This document shows positions 24,760 through 34,074 of a stretch of 64,000 nt of DNA, one piece after another (positions within the stretch are counted from its first letter, which is position 1; each line of letters starts with the position of its first letter). This DNA is from JAHDCJ01 sp039028895. GTDB lineage: Bacteria > Bacteroidota > Bacteroidia > Chitinophagales > Saprospiraceae. The translations under genes were made by a program, and so were the position numbers. The notes beneath the pieces were generated by a model that saw only the letters and a list, made by a program, of their open reading frames with translations, was not told the origin of the DNA and searched no databases. The stretch covers positions 8,053-72,052 of the forward strand of contig JBCCHF010000037.1 of NCBI GenBank assembly GCA_039028895.1, in the 5' to 3' direction.

Positions 24760-27198
24760 TTACTGTGTTATCGAATCCATTGGTACCTTTTTCCCGCTTT
24801 TATAGGCTACAATATAGGCACCTTGAACGCCGTATTCTATCGCTTTTTCGCGAGCAGCATCTGCAGCTTTCTTTGAGGAGAAATCACCAAGGAGAACCCT
24901 GGTAACACCGCTGTCAAGGCGTTCTGTTTGCAGATCGCCCCAATTATTCAATCTTTCATCGAAGGCATCCAATGAAGGATTCCGGAAAGCTCCCAACTGC
25001 ACTTTAAACACTACTGAAGAAACCGCAGGAGTTGATGGCTTGGTAGCAGGTGATTTAGCCGTTGTCCCCGGAGGAAGTCCTGTAGAAGTCGGAACTGACT
25101 CATTTTTTACAGTCACTGGAGCTGGTTCTTTTCCTGTTTCCGGACTACTATTAAGAGCTGCCATCAAAAGGTTAGGATCTTTCACTTTCCTGATAAAAGC
25201 ACCTTTGAAACCACGATTAACTGCTGAAGATCTGGCAGCTTCGGCATCCGTTTTATTGCCAAATGTCCCTACTTTGAAAACCTGAACAGCCCCTCTATCT
25301 TCTTTATATACTGTACCCAAATCACTTAAATCTTTCAGTTTGTCGAGATTAGGCTTGGAATAAGCACCTACCTGAACTTCGTACAAATCAGCTGAAGGCA
25401 GCTTTTCTGCCCCTCCTTTACTTGTAACGGCAGGTGGTGAGCTTGGCTGTGTTACCGAACTTGAAGGCAAAGGATCAGCATCAGCTTCCTTAGTTACATC
25501 CGGAGTATTGACCGGTTTGGTATTGGTAACAAAATCACCGGTTCTTGAAGGCTGAGAAGGTCCTGAAATCGGAGAAGGCACCAGCTCTTGAATTTTAAGG
25601 AAATCCGTAGAGGCCCCAGGTTTAACATTTACCGTTCTTCCCGTATTCAAGTAACCTGCAGCAGAATAAATGACGAGGTAAGAGGTATTTGGCTCTAATG
25701 GCAGTTCATACCTACCTTTGTTATCTGTCAAGGTTTCTATCTCAACCTGAGTCTTTTTATTTGTAGCCTTGATCCTTACATTTTGGATCAGACTTTCTGT
25801 TTCTGAGTTTACCACAGTTCCTTTATAAAATACAAGGTTTTCAGGCGTGGAAACTACATTTTCTTCCGAAGGAGTTGGACTGGCCGAAGCATAAGATGGT
25901 TTAGGCCAAATGACCTGAATAATATCATCTTTACCATTGCCCCTAGGCCGATTTGAGGTAAAAAAGCCAATGTATTTATTTTCATTGAAAATAAAATCAT
26001 AATCGTTGCGTGCCGTATTTACGCCATAACCAAGGTTGGAAACTTTACTCCAAACCCCATCTACACTTTCACTCCTGAAAATATCAAGCCCGCCAAATCC
26101 ATAATGCCAGTCAGAAGCAAAGAATAGAATTCCACCAGCGAGGAAAGGACTAACTTCATTGCCTGGAGTATTGACCCTAGAACCAAGATTTTGCGGCTCA
26201 GTCCAATTATTTCCAATCTTGCGACTCACGTAAATATCGTATCCACCATAACCTTTTGGTGCATTTGATGCAAAATAAAGTGTCTTTCCATCAGGTGTAA
26301 GATATGGCCAGCCAGTCGAATAACGAGCACCATTATAAACAAATGGTTGTTCATCATTCCAGCTACTTTCAGTTTCTACATCGGCAAAATAGATATCCAT
26401 TTTAACCCCACTGCCTGATAATGGCAATACACCATTTGTGAAATTGTTATTGTTTTTCACAAAAGCAACATTTCCTCCATCAGCAGTATAAGAGACATAG
26501 CATGTATTGGCTTCAGCCTTATATTCGTCTCGCAGCAGATTGGCTTCTCTTAAGTTTCCACTGCTTGTAAATGAGGAAACATAAAGCATATTGTAGCTAT
26601 CCTTGTTGATGTCGTCAGCACCTGCTGAACTAATTTTATCCTTCCGGAAGGAAGAGAAAACGAGTTTTTGACCATAAAAAGCCGGGCCAAAATCAGAGGT
26701 AAAGGAGTTAACCCCTTCATTAATGATCTGGTATTGAGGATCTTGGTCAAAATTGTCTTTTGCAAAATCACATGACTTTGCAAAATGATTCCCTTTAGTC
26801 CTGTTATTTTCACCTAATGCCTTTTTGGAATAGGTGTTAAACCACTTCTTGGCTTCATCATATTTTGCCAATGATTTCAAAACCGTTGCATAGTCAAAAA
26901 CTGACTCAGCAGTTCTGTCTGGCTGAGCGACTGCCTTTGAATACCAGTAGGAAGCTCTTTCCAGATTACCTGTATGACGATAACAATCTGCCAGGCGTGT
27001 AATGGCAGTAGTATTGTCTGGGTCGGTCTTTAGGAAATCGAGATAATAATCTATAGCCAGGTTAAAGGCGTACAGGTCGTAATATTTGTTGGCTTTAAGC
27101 AACTGAGTTGATTGCGCCTGCATAGATACCGAAAAGAGTAATAGGAAAGCAGCAAGCAACCACTTATTAAACTTAGTCATTTTAATTAGGTTGTTCAT
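24760..27198 (-). CDS. Exported TPR/PD40 protein with two SPOR domains
   Basis: 812 aa (or 806 from the second ATG at 27180, which gives the neater signal peptide MTKFNKWLLAAFLLLFSVSM). Order: TPR helices (about 30-130), PD40/beta-propeller strands with FASNAPKGYGGYDIYVSRK and FASDWHYGFGGLDIFRSES type repeats (about 170-440), a carboxypeptidase-regulatory-like beta domain (about 455-530), a Pro/Ser-rich linker, SPOR domain (about 615-680), second linker, SPOR domain (about 728-800). SPOR domains bind denuded peptidoglycan, so it probably anchors an envelope complex. It lies last in a T9SS/gliding-type gene group, 455 bases after the OmpA/PD40 gene. Confidence 0.85.
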   Translation of the reverse strand: MNNLIKMTKFNKWLLAAFLLLFSVSMQAQSTQLLKANKYYDLYAFNLAIDYYLDFLKTDPDNTTAITRLADCYRHTGNLERASYWYSKAVAQPDRTAESVFDYATVLKSLAKYDEAKKWFNTYSKKALGENNRTKGNHFAKSCDFAKDNFDQDPQYQIINEGVNSFTSDFGPAFYGQKLVFSSFRKDKISSAGADDINKDSYNMLYVSSFTSSGNLREANLLRDEYKAEANTCYVSYTADGGNVAFVKNNNNFTNGVLPLSGSGVKMDIYFADVETESSWNDEQPFVYNGARYSTGWPYLTPDGKTLYFASNAPKGYGGYDIYVSRKIGNNWTEPQNLGSRVNTPGNEVSPFLAGGILFFASDWHYGFGGLDIFRSESVDGVWSKVSNLGYGVNTARNDYDFIFNENKYIGFFTSNRPRGNGKDDIIQVIWPKPSYASASPTPSEENVVSTPENLVFYKGTVVNSETESLIQNVRIKATNKKTQVEIETLTDNKGRYELPLEPNTSYLVIYSAAGYLNTGRTVNVKPGASTDFLKIQELVPSPISGPSQPSRTGDFVTNTKPVNTPDVTKEADADPLPSSSVTQPSSPPAVTSKGGAEKLPSADLYEVQVGAYSKPNLDKLKDLSDLGTVYKEDRGAVQVFKVGTFGNKTDAEAARSSAVNRGFKGAFIRKVKDPNLLMAALNSSPETGKEPAPVTVKNESVPTSTGLPPGTTAKSPATKPSTPAVSSVVFKVQLGAFRNPSLDAFDERLNNWGDLQTERLDSGVTRVLLGDFSSKKAADAAREKAIEYGVQGAYIVAYKSGKKVPMDSITQ

Positions 27199-27653
27199 AA
27201 AGTCAATTTTAAATGCAAAAACTTTAACAATTTGATTACAAAATAGTCATTTATAATCAAAAAGATTTCAAATAATTTGGATTTTTTCGTAGTTTTTCCA
27301 GAATCATGTACCTAACTGGCTTAAAATGAATTTATTGTATTCATTTCGTCATATTAATTACATAATGTGAGCCAATGGCATCACTAGGTCAGCAATTATG
27401 TAGCCAAAATCAAATAAATGTACAGAGGCTTTACGCCCCAACTGAGTTAAAACAGTGAAGTTTTCAAGAATAGTAGAACAAGCGGTAGGGTTTCCAGGCA
27501 AGCAAATTCCTGGAAAAAAGGCGAAACCCTGAAGTTTCTGCCCGAAAATTAGGCATTTATAGCCGCAAAAGCAACTTTATAACTCTTTAGCGACCATATT
27601 TAGTTCATAAATCGGCTATTTTTTACAAAACTGTAAGAAATTGAACCAGACCT
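27199..27653. other. Intergenic region with a nested inverted repeat
   Basis: 455 bases between two same-strand envelope genes. AGGGTTT and CCAGG (27487-27498) pair with CCTGG (27509-27513) and AAACCCT (27524-27530) in a nested stem. It lies about 290 bases ahead of the PD40/SPOR start, so it could be a leader element or the end of the OmpA transcript. The rest is AT-rich with no ORF. Confidence 0.45.
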
Positions 27654-29933
27654 CTAGTAAGTCCCGTTTAGGTATTCCTCAAACATACCACCACTGATCG
27701 TACCGACTACACGCATCTCGGTACGTCGGTTTTCCTGGTGTTGTGCAGCAGAGCATTTCATACCATCTATGCAGCCATTCACAGGTCTGGTCTCTCCATA
27801 TCCTTTAGCCAGAAGTCGTTTACGATCAATGCCATTATTGCGCATATAACGAACAACAGATTCAGCCCGCCTTGCCGAGAGTCTCATATTATAAGACTTC
27901 GGGCCTCGTGCATCTGTATGTGAACCGATTTCAATAATGACATCAGGATTAGCTTGTAATATCCTAAGTACGGTAGCCAGATCTTCAGAGGCATCCTTTC
28001 TTAGTGTCGCACGATCAAAGTCGTAATAAATTCTAGGAATCTGGATCGCAATGATGACTTCTTCCGCTACTGGTGACGAAGGATCGATGGTTTCCCGGAA
28101 AGGGGTAATCGTAAGATCCGCAGTTAACTCAACAGAATTAGTCTGACCACGTGTACAAACATCTGTACTCTTTGTCAGGTAGTTTTCTTTATCTGCTTTT
28201 ACGAGATAACAACAGTCAGGGTCAAGATCAAAATCGTAATTACCGTTTTCATCACTCAGAACTACGAAAGGCTCATCACCACAATCCGTTGTCAATGTTA
28301 TCGTGGCGCCTTCAACGGGCTCGCCATCAGGATTGACAACAGTACCAATTAGCGCAAATTCGAGCGGTCTGGACATTGGGATCTGAACAAAGATTTTATC
28401 ACCTGGCTTATAATCATTAGTCGTCGCTGAAACTGTATTATCATCATACGCATCTTTAGTGGCACTGAATTCACAAACCTTATTCAAAGCCACTTCCATA
28501 TAAAGTTTTCCTTCTACATCAGATGTCCCAGGGCTGCCCACAGCACAATCATATACGACTTCAGCACCTTCAATCGGATCACCTGTCAGCTCGTCAAAAA
28601 CAAGTACTTCAACATCGATAGAAATTCGTTTCAGGCTATAGATATCGTCATTACCTACTCCTCCTTCCCTATTGGAGGTGAAATAACCGAAAGTCCTTTC
28701 ATTATTTAAGACAAGGCCAAAATCGTCGGCAATACTGTTGAGTGGAAATCCAAGGTTGGTAACTGGCCCATAAGTATTTTCGCCAATTGACATGGCCATG
28801 AAGATATCAAGTCCACCAAGGCCCGTATGACCATTAGATGAGAAGTATAGGTTGCCATTAGGGTGAACTGCCGGGAATATCTCATCGCCTTCGGTATTAA
28901 TATTGGCGATATATACATTCATATTAATCGGAGGCGACCAACGGCCATCAATCTGCGTAGACTGATAAAGATCCATACCGCCAAAGCCTCCTGGCATATC
29001 AGAAGCGAAAAATAGGGTATTACCGTCTGCAGAAAGGGTTGGATGCGCAACAGAATACTCATCACTATTGAATGGAAGCCCTTTGATATCAACCCATTGC
29101 CCGTCAATTAATTTTGCAGATAATACTTTCAGCCTTACAATGCCTTCATCATCACGGCCCAATTTTCCAGCGATTAGATTATTTCTTGTAAAATAAACAG
29201 TTGATTCATCTACCGAAAAACACAGCGGCCCATCATGCAATTTCGTATTGAGTTTACTTGAGTATTTTTCAGGAGTAGTATAAGCAAAGTCGAATGCATC
29301 GTCACTTACAGATTGTGCTTCTGTAAAATACATTTCAAGGAAAGGGTTCCCTGTCCAGGAAGAGATTCTCTTTATTGGTCCTCCCCTGTCACGCTCAGAA
29401 GCAAAGACTATGCCTTCTCCAAAGAACGCAGGTCCAAAATCATCAAGGTCGGAGTTGATCTCCGGAATGGGTTCTATTTCAAAAAACGAGGCGTTTCCGG
29501 TTAGCAGATCATTGACCACAGCAGTTTCACACGACTCCATCAGATATTTTCCCCTAAGATCGTCAGGTACATCTATGGTATAGGCCTCAAACCATTGCTT
29601 TGCCTCTTCACATTTACCATTGCTCTGTAGTGCCATTCCATAATACAACTTATGGACTGCTTCGGCTTCAGGGAGTCTGACAACTTGCCCAAACCAGTAT
29701 TCGGCTTCACTCATGTTACCGATCTTCCGATAACATTCTGCAAGTTTGATCTTGGCTTCAGAAACATCTCTTTTATCCAGAACTTCCAGATATGTCTGGA
29801 CTGCATCCTGGTAGTTTAACGCCGAAAAGTAGCGATTCGCTTTATTCAGTTTTGCGCGTTGGCTCATGGCTGGACCAACCACCAGGATAATGAGAAAAAT
29901 AGATAATAAGATAGATTTCTTATTCATGTTCAA
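27654..29933 (-). CDS. OmpA-family protein with TPR, PD40 and carboxypeptidase-regulatory-like domains
   Basis: 759 aa with signal peptide ending AMSQ. Order: TPR-like helices (about 28-120), PD40/beta-propeller (about 160-430) with FFASDMPGGFGGMDLYQS-type repeats, two carboxypeptidase-regulatory-like domains (about 435-515 and 530-610), and an OmpA peptidoglycan-binding domain (about 635-745) with IYYDFDRATLRKDA, IGSHTDARG and LLAKGYGETRP. This is the architecture of outer-membrane-associated proteins that accompany PorP/SprF in T9SS and gliding gene sets. It directly follows the PorP/SprF gene. Confidence 0.92.
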   Translation of the reverse strand: MNMNKKSILLSIFLIILVVGPAMSQRAKLNKANRYFSALNYQDAVQTYLEVLDKRDVSEAKIKLAECYRKIGNMSEAEYWFGQVVRLPEAEAVHKLYYGMALQSNGKCEEAKQWFEAYTIDVPDDLRGKYLMESCETAVVNDLLTGNASFFEIEPIPEINSDLDDFGPAFFGEGIVFASERDRGGPIKRISSWTGNPFLEMYFTEAQSVSDDAFDFAYTTPEKYSSKLNTKLHDGPLCFSVDESTVYFTRNNLIAGKLGRDDEGIVRLKVLSAKLIDGQWVDIKGLPFNSDEYSVAHPTLSADGNTLFFASDMPGGFGGMDLYQSTQIDGRWSPPINMNVYIANINTEGDEIFPAVHPNGNLYFSSNGHTGLGGLDIFMAMSIGENTYGPVTNLGFPLNSIADDFGLVLNNERTFGYFTSNREGGVGNDDIYSLKRISIDVEVLVFDELTGDPIEGAEVVYDCAVGSPGTSDVEGKLYMEVALNKVCEFSATKDAYDDNTVSATTNDYKPGDKIFVQIPMSRPLEFALIGTVVNPDGEPVEGATITLTTDCGDEPFVVLSDENGNYDFDLDPDCCYLVKADKENYLTKSTDVCTRGQTNSVELTADLTITPFRETIDPSSPVAEEVIIAIQIPRIYYDFDRATLRKDASEDLATVLRILQANPDVIIEIGSHTDARGPKSYNMRLSARRAESVVRYMRNNGIDRKRLLAKGYGETRPVNGCIDGMKCSAAQHQENRRTEMRVVGTISGGMFEEYLNGTY

Positions 29934-30004
29934 ATAGGTTGAATGTTGGAGTTATTGGTTGAAAATCGACTTCTGATAGCGAGGTATCAACGAACAACTT
30001 TTAT

Positions 30005-31003
30005 CTAGAAACGCCTTGGCGTAACGATCTTATCCTTTTCAAAATTAAATTCATATCCAAGCATCACCTCAAATGATCCATCTGAAACAGTTCTGAGCTT
30101 GGTCAGCGTATAATCATAGGCAGCCCCAATACGGATGCCATTCTTCAAATAAACACCTAGTAGAAAATCAACCGAATCGTAGGAAGTCCCATCTTCAGCA
30201 CCTTCAAATGCAGAACGGAAACCTGCACCTAACCAAAGTACCTCATTAATCAAAAATGATGCAGTAATATCAAACTCCGTAGGCGCCGTTACGTCATTAC
30301 CCCGACTGGTGAACTCGCCAAAAAGGCCGACATTCTTGATCAGGAATTCTGGTTTAAACACCAGGCTGCTGTTAAGCGGTATAGCAAATCCTCCCATCAG
30401 GTAGAAATGGCGATACTGGCGTGCGAATAGCTCCTGGGTAGCCGGGTCAATACCTTCCTTTCTTAAATCAGGATCAAGAATATGTGGAATAGATGCACCG
30501 AAATAGTAAAGATCCGTTGAATAATAGATGCCGAATCCAAAATTGGGTAGCCATAGATTCGGATTGGAGTCTGAGATAAATGCCGGATCGTTGGGTTCAT
30601 GCTGCGAAAGACTGGCCAAGTCTGCTCTCCAGTTCATTACACCTCCAGAAAGGCCTAGGGCCAATTTACCTTTCCCTAGCGGGATGCGATAGGCATAACT
30701 GGCAAAAACACCTAGCTGATTATTTACCCCGATCTTGTCATGATAAACATTCAATCCAAGACCGATCCTTTCAGTTTTCAGTGGCGTATGTATTGAAAAT
30801 ACTTCTGTTGAAGGTGCGCCATCAAGATTAACCCATTGGGTTCGATAAAGCCCTGTAAAGACCATATGATCACGGCTTCCAGCATATGCAGGGTTGTACG
30901 CCAGTGTGTTCCACATGTATTGTGTGTACATGGGGTCCTGTTGGCTATGGCCCACCTGAACCGCAAACAAGAACGCAAAGATCAGGGTAAAGTATTTTTT
31001 CAT
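30005..31003 (-). CDS. PorP/SprF family T9SS outer-membrane protein
   Basis: 332 aa with signal peptide (FAFLFAVQVGHSQ). The start of the mature protein, QQDPMYTQYMWNTLAYNPAYAGS, and the later GLYRTQWVNLDGAPSTEVFS and ending VMLGYEFNF are typical of the PorP/SprF family of beta-barrel-like proteins. Family members are paired with secreted substrates bearing type B (gliding motility-associated) sorting domains. Such a substrate gene lies just upstream on the same strand (31046-31999), and an OmpA/PD40 partner downstream. Confidence 0.93.
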   Translation of the reverse strand: MKKYFTLIFAFLFAVQVGHSQQDPMYTQYMWNTLAYNPAYAGSRDHMVFTGLYRTQWVNLDGAPSTEVFSIHTPLKTERIGLGLNVYHDKIGVNNQLGVFASYAYRIPLGKGKLALGLSGGVMNWRADLASLSQHEPNDPAFISDSNPNLWLPNFGFGIYYSTDLYYFGASIPHILDPDLRKEGIDPATQELFARQYRHFYLMGGFAIPLNSSLVFKPEFLIKNVGLFGEFTSRGNDVTAPTEFDITASFLINEVLWLGAGFRSAFEGAEDGTSYDSVDFLLGVYLKNGIRIGAAYDYTLTKLRTVSDGSFEVMLGYEFNFEKDKIVTPRRF

Positions 31004-31045
31004 AAAAAAGGAATTTTCTTTTCCAATTACTTTATCAGGATAAAA

Positions 31046-31999
31046 TTAGCGGTACAACATAATGTAGCCGCTGAAAATATTGCCAATTCCATCATCAAAG
31101 TGATAGAAATAAGTTCCATCAGGAAGGTCTTTGCCGTTCCATTTCCCGTCCCAGTCATTATTATAGTCACTACCTTCAAAAACCTGGACGCCCCATCGGT
31201 TGTAAATCCTCAGAGTATTCCCTGGAAAGCTATCTACACCCTCTATTACAAAAGTATCATTGATACCATCGCGATTTGGAGAGAAGCTATCAAAAAACTC
31301 CAGGATTTCCGGCGGACAGGGTTGACCAACACTCACAGTGACCGTTGCGTCATCACAAAGATCAGGATGCACACACACTTCATAGATAAACTGATCAGTG
31401 CCACAGAAACCATCTTCAGGGGTATAGGTGACCGTGTTGTTCGAATTAACAGTCACAGATCCGTTGGCTGGCTCAGTGGTGATAGTTACTGTAGTTTCGG
31501 CAATAAAACTATCGTTAGCCAAAACATCAATAGTAACAGGGGTGTCTTCTGAGGTAGAAGCTTCATCATCTTGCGCCATTGGTCCTTCATCACTGACAAG
31601 GAATAGGAGTTGTGTGGTATCACATTGGGGCGGAGAAGTACTGCATATTTCAATGCAAACCTCGTCCAAACCGCTGTCATTACCTCCTTCATAATTTACG
31701 CAAGCGTCATCTTCGTCTATAAAAATGACGCCGAAATCGATGCTCCCTCCACAGTCAACGGCTTCAATTGATGAAAGCTGACCAGGAAGGCCGGATGTAT
31801 CAATACAAAACGTAACTTCACCATTCAAAGGCAATTGAAGAATAAACGTATCCAAAGGAGGAGGAGGTGGCAAGAAAAAGGTTTGTTCAGGGCTACTGGT
31901 TGGCAAATGCATTTCGTACGCATTCAAAAGATCCCCGGCAAATCCTTTAATTCCTGAACAAAAGAATATGAAAACAAAGGCGTAAAAAAACTGTTTCAT
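31046..31999 (-). CDS. Secreted protein with T9SS type B (gliding motility-associated) sorting domain
   Basis: 317 aa from ATG 31999 (an upstream in-frame ATG at 32041 would add 14 residues before a good signal MKQFFYAFVFIFFCSGIKGFAG). A cadherin-like tandem Ig module is centred at about 150-225 (DEASTSEDTPVTIDVLANDS; FCGTDQFIYEV). The C-terminal 85 residues are a CHU_C-type sorting domain: FFDSFSPNRDGINDTFVIEG, LRIYNRWGVQVFEG, WDGKWNGKDLPDGTYFYHF and GYIMLYR. It is the probable substrate for the neighbouring PorP/SprF protein. Confidence 0.9.
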   Translation of the reverse strand: MKQFFYAFVFIFFCSGIKGFAGDLLNAYEMHLPTSSPEQTFFLPPPPPLDTFILQLPLNGEVTFCIDTSGLPGQLSSIEAVDCGGSIDFGVIFIDEDDACVNYEGGNDSGLDEVCIEICSTSPPQCDTTQLLFLVSDEGPMAQDDEASTSEDTPVTIDVLANDSFIAETTVTITTEPANGSVTVNSNNTVTYTPEDGFCGTDQFIYEVCVHPDLCDDATVTVSVGQPCPPEILEFFDSFSPNRDGINDTFVIEGVDSFPGNTLRIYNRWGVQVFEGSDYNNDWDGKWNGKDLPDGTYFYHFDDGIGNIFSGYIMLYR

Positions 32000-32158
32000 T
32001 TGATTCGTTGATTTAAATGATCCAACAGAAAATCGGCTCATTAAAATTGAATTCCAGGACCTTAAAAGTAGGTTAATCCCTCACTTTTTTGCATAGACAG
32101 TAAAGGTAATTTAAATTTGTAAAGCCCCAAAAACTATCCAACAAAATCCCTTTTTCTA

Positions 32159-32821
32159 TTGTCATTTTCTCATATACTTCTGTCGCTCATTCTGTTGTCT
32201 TTGGTTGCATGCCAGCCTGACAACCCCGAAAAAACCCATTCTGAATCGGTTATTGATGACTCCTATGTGGTATACTGGACGGAGTTATTGGGTACTCTGG
32301 ACATTGAATTCCCAGCCAAAGAAGTCCATATCCTGCTATTCAAAATGGAGCAGAAAGCAGAAATCTGGGTAGTTGGTAAAGACGACACTCCCATCCTTTT
32401 GGAAGTTCATGATATTGAAACTACTTCTTCAGAAAAAGGCCCTCTACTATATGAAGGCCAGCCCAATTTTCCGGAAGGAAAATACCTGGTGGATGCAGCC
32501 ATTTCAGATGGAGAGGTCGTCTATTTAAAACCAGATTTCCCAAACAGTTTTGATCAACGGAAGGCCAAAGCAGATAAACGCAAGATGCCTAAGGAAGGGT
32601 TCTTTATTGCTTCCGCACAAATGGAAGGCACGCATACAGCAATTATGGAAGAAAATACTTTGAACTCAGTCATCAATTTAGTAATTTCAACCAATCATTC
32701 GGAAATTATTGTTTTTCCGGAAGACCCCCGCCCTAACACACGCTTCAAGCCTTGCTATCCCTGTACGGAATGGTATGTGGAGTTGTACTCAATGCTGGAG
32801 GAAACCCTTCGTAAGTATTGA
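32159..32821 (+). CDS. Degenerate YafK-like L,D-transpeptidase-fold lipoprotein
   Basis: 220 aa starting at a TTG codon (no in-frame ATG precedes the lipobox). Lipobox LVAC with Cys18 in LSLVACQ. The body keeps features of the YafK/ErfK L,D-transpeptidase family: a strand HILLFKMEQKAEIWV, then EGQPNFPEGKYLVDA and LKPDFPNSFDQRKAK. The catalytic HxnGxC region is missing: the two Cys near the end (KPCYPCTEW) do not lie in that motif. It is therefore probably not an active transpeptidase. The assignment is from pattern and is tentative. Confidence 0.55.
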   Translation: MSFSHILLSLILLSLVACQPDNPEKTHSESVIDDSYVVYWTELLGTLDIEFPAKEVHILLFKMEQKAEIWVVGKDDTPILLEVHDIETTSSEKGPLLYEGQPNFPEGKYLVDAAISDGEVVYLKPDFPNSFDQRKAKADKRKMPKEGFFIASAQMEGTHTAIMEENTLNSVINLVISTNHSEIIVFPEDPRPNTRFKPCYPCTEWYVELYSMLEETLRKY

Positions 32822-32908
32822 ATTACTACAGTTGTTATGACATATTGAATACGTGTATCTTGATTTAAAACCTTAAAAAACAATTCATTAACACCTAATT
32901 GCATTGGG

Positions 32909-34015
32909 ATGAAAAAACTTTACTATTCTCTAATTTGGGTTGCCATTTTTGCTTTTGCCTCAACACAAATTGCAGCTCAACCTTCTTATTGCCTTAGACT
33001 GGTTCAAACGAACGTTACTGCTACTACCGTGGAAATTGATATTCAGATTCAATTCTCTGCAACTTCAGGGCTTGGCTCCTCCAACCTACAGATCCTTTAC
33101 GATAACACAAGGCTCACTTCGCCGATATTAGGCACAGATGCCATTCCTCCACCTTTTTATTCAGCATCTACAGTGACCTCGCCAACCACCTCCAAGGTAT
33201 CTTACAATATTGAATTGCTGGTACCAAATTTCGGAATTATGGTTGAAACCCCAAGTGCGTGGACTTCGGTAGGGACTGTTGTATTTACCTATTCAGGGTC
33301 CACCCCTACTACTTTGACCTGGTCATATACAGGAACGACCACAGAAACCGTAGTTTTTGATCATAATGAGATGGATCAGCTTTTTGCTACCTCATCAGGC
33401 GCAGCTTGTTTGCAACCGGTAACCCTGTTCTCTGTCCTCCCCATTGAACTCTCATCTTTTGAAGCTGAATGGCTCAATGATAACCAACGGGAAGCCAAAC
33501 TGGACTGGACCACCCTTTCGGAAACAAATAATGAAAAGTTCGAGATCCAGCGCAGTTTCGATGGACTGACTTGGCGCGTTTTAGATGAAGTACCCGGTTT
33601 GGGTAATTCATCAGAGCCTCATAGCTATTCCTATATAGACGAGACAGTTGGAGCCGAAATGTCCAACGACTTTGTTTATTACCGAATCGCCCAGATCGAT
33701 TTCTCAGGCCAGGTTACCATGTCTGAAGTCAGAGCCTTGAACAAAAGTGTTAGTGCTGAGGATGTTTCGGTTTTCCCAAATCCATTCACTGATGGTATTT
33801 CCATGCTAATTCCTCAAGAAAAACTTGGAACTGAAGGCGGTCAAATCAGCATTGAGGATATTGCCGGAAGGACAATTATCACTAAATCAGTTGAAGGTGC
33901 ATATACTGATCAACTTATCAGGTTTGATGATGTTGAAACGCTTGTTCCTGGCATTTATATTATTAAATTTGAGTCTGGAACAAATGTTTTCAGTCGGAAA
34001 ATAGTCAGACAGTAG
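32909..34015 (+). CDS. Secreted protein with T9SS type A sorting domain
   Basis: 368 aa with signal peptide (MKKLYYSLIWVAIFAFAST, cleavage near IAAQ). The N-terminal part is a beta-rich adhesin-like domain (TVEIDIQIQFSATSG); a middle region LPIELSSFEAEWLND starts a fibronectin-type fold common in Bacteroidota secreted proteins. The last 75 residues form a type A sorting domain, VFPNPFTDGISMLI to PGIYIIKFESG and the basic FSRKIVRQ end. Exported through T9SS, then probably released or attached to lipopolysaccharide. Confidence 0.88.
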   Translation: MKKLYYSLIWVAIFAFASTQIAAQPSYCLRLVQTNVTATTVEIDIQIQFSATSGLGSSNLQILYDNTRLTSPILGTDAIPPPFYSASTVTSPTTSKVSYNIELLVPNFGIMVETPSAWTSVGTVVFTYSGSTPTTLTWSYTGTTTETVVFDHNEMDQLFATSSGAACLQPVTLFSVLPIELSSFEAEWLNDNQREAKLDWTTLSETNNEKFEIQRSFDGLTWRVLDEVPGLGNSSEPHSYSYIDETVGAEMSNDFVYYRIAQIDFSGQVTMSEVRALNKSVSAEDVSVFPNPFTDGISMLIPQEKLGTEGGQISIEDIAGRTIITKSVEGAYTDQLIRFDDVETLVPGIYIIKFESGTNVFSRKIVRQ

Positions 34016-34074
34016 TGCTTTGAATCTGGCTTTCGCCGAAAAAGCCATTTGCAAAGAAATTACAAAAGATTAAA

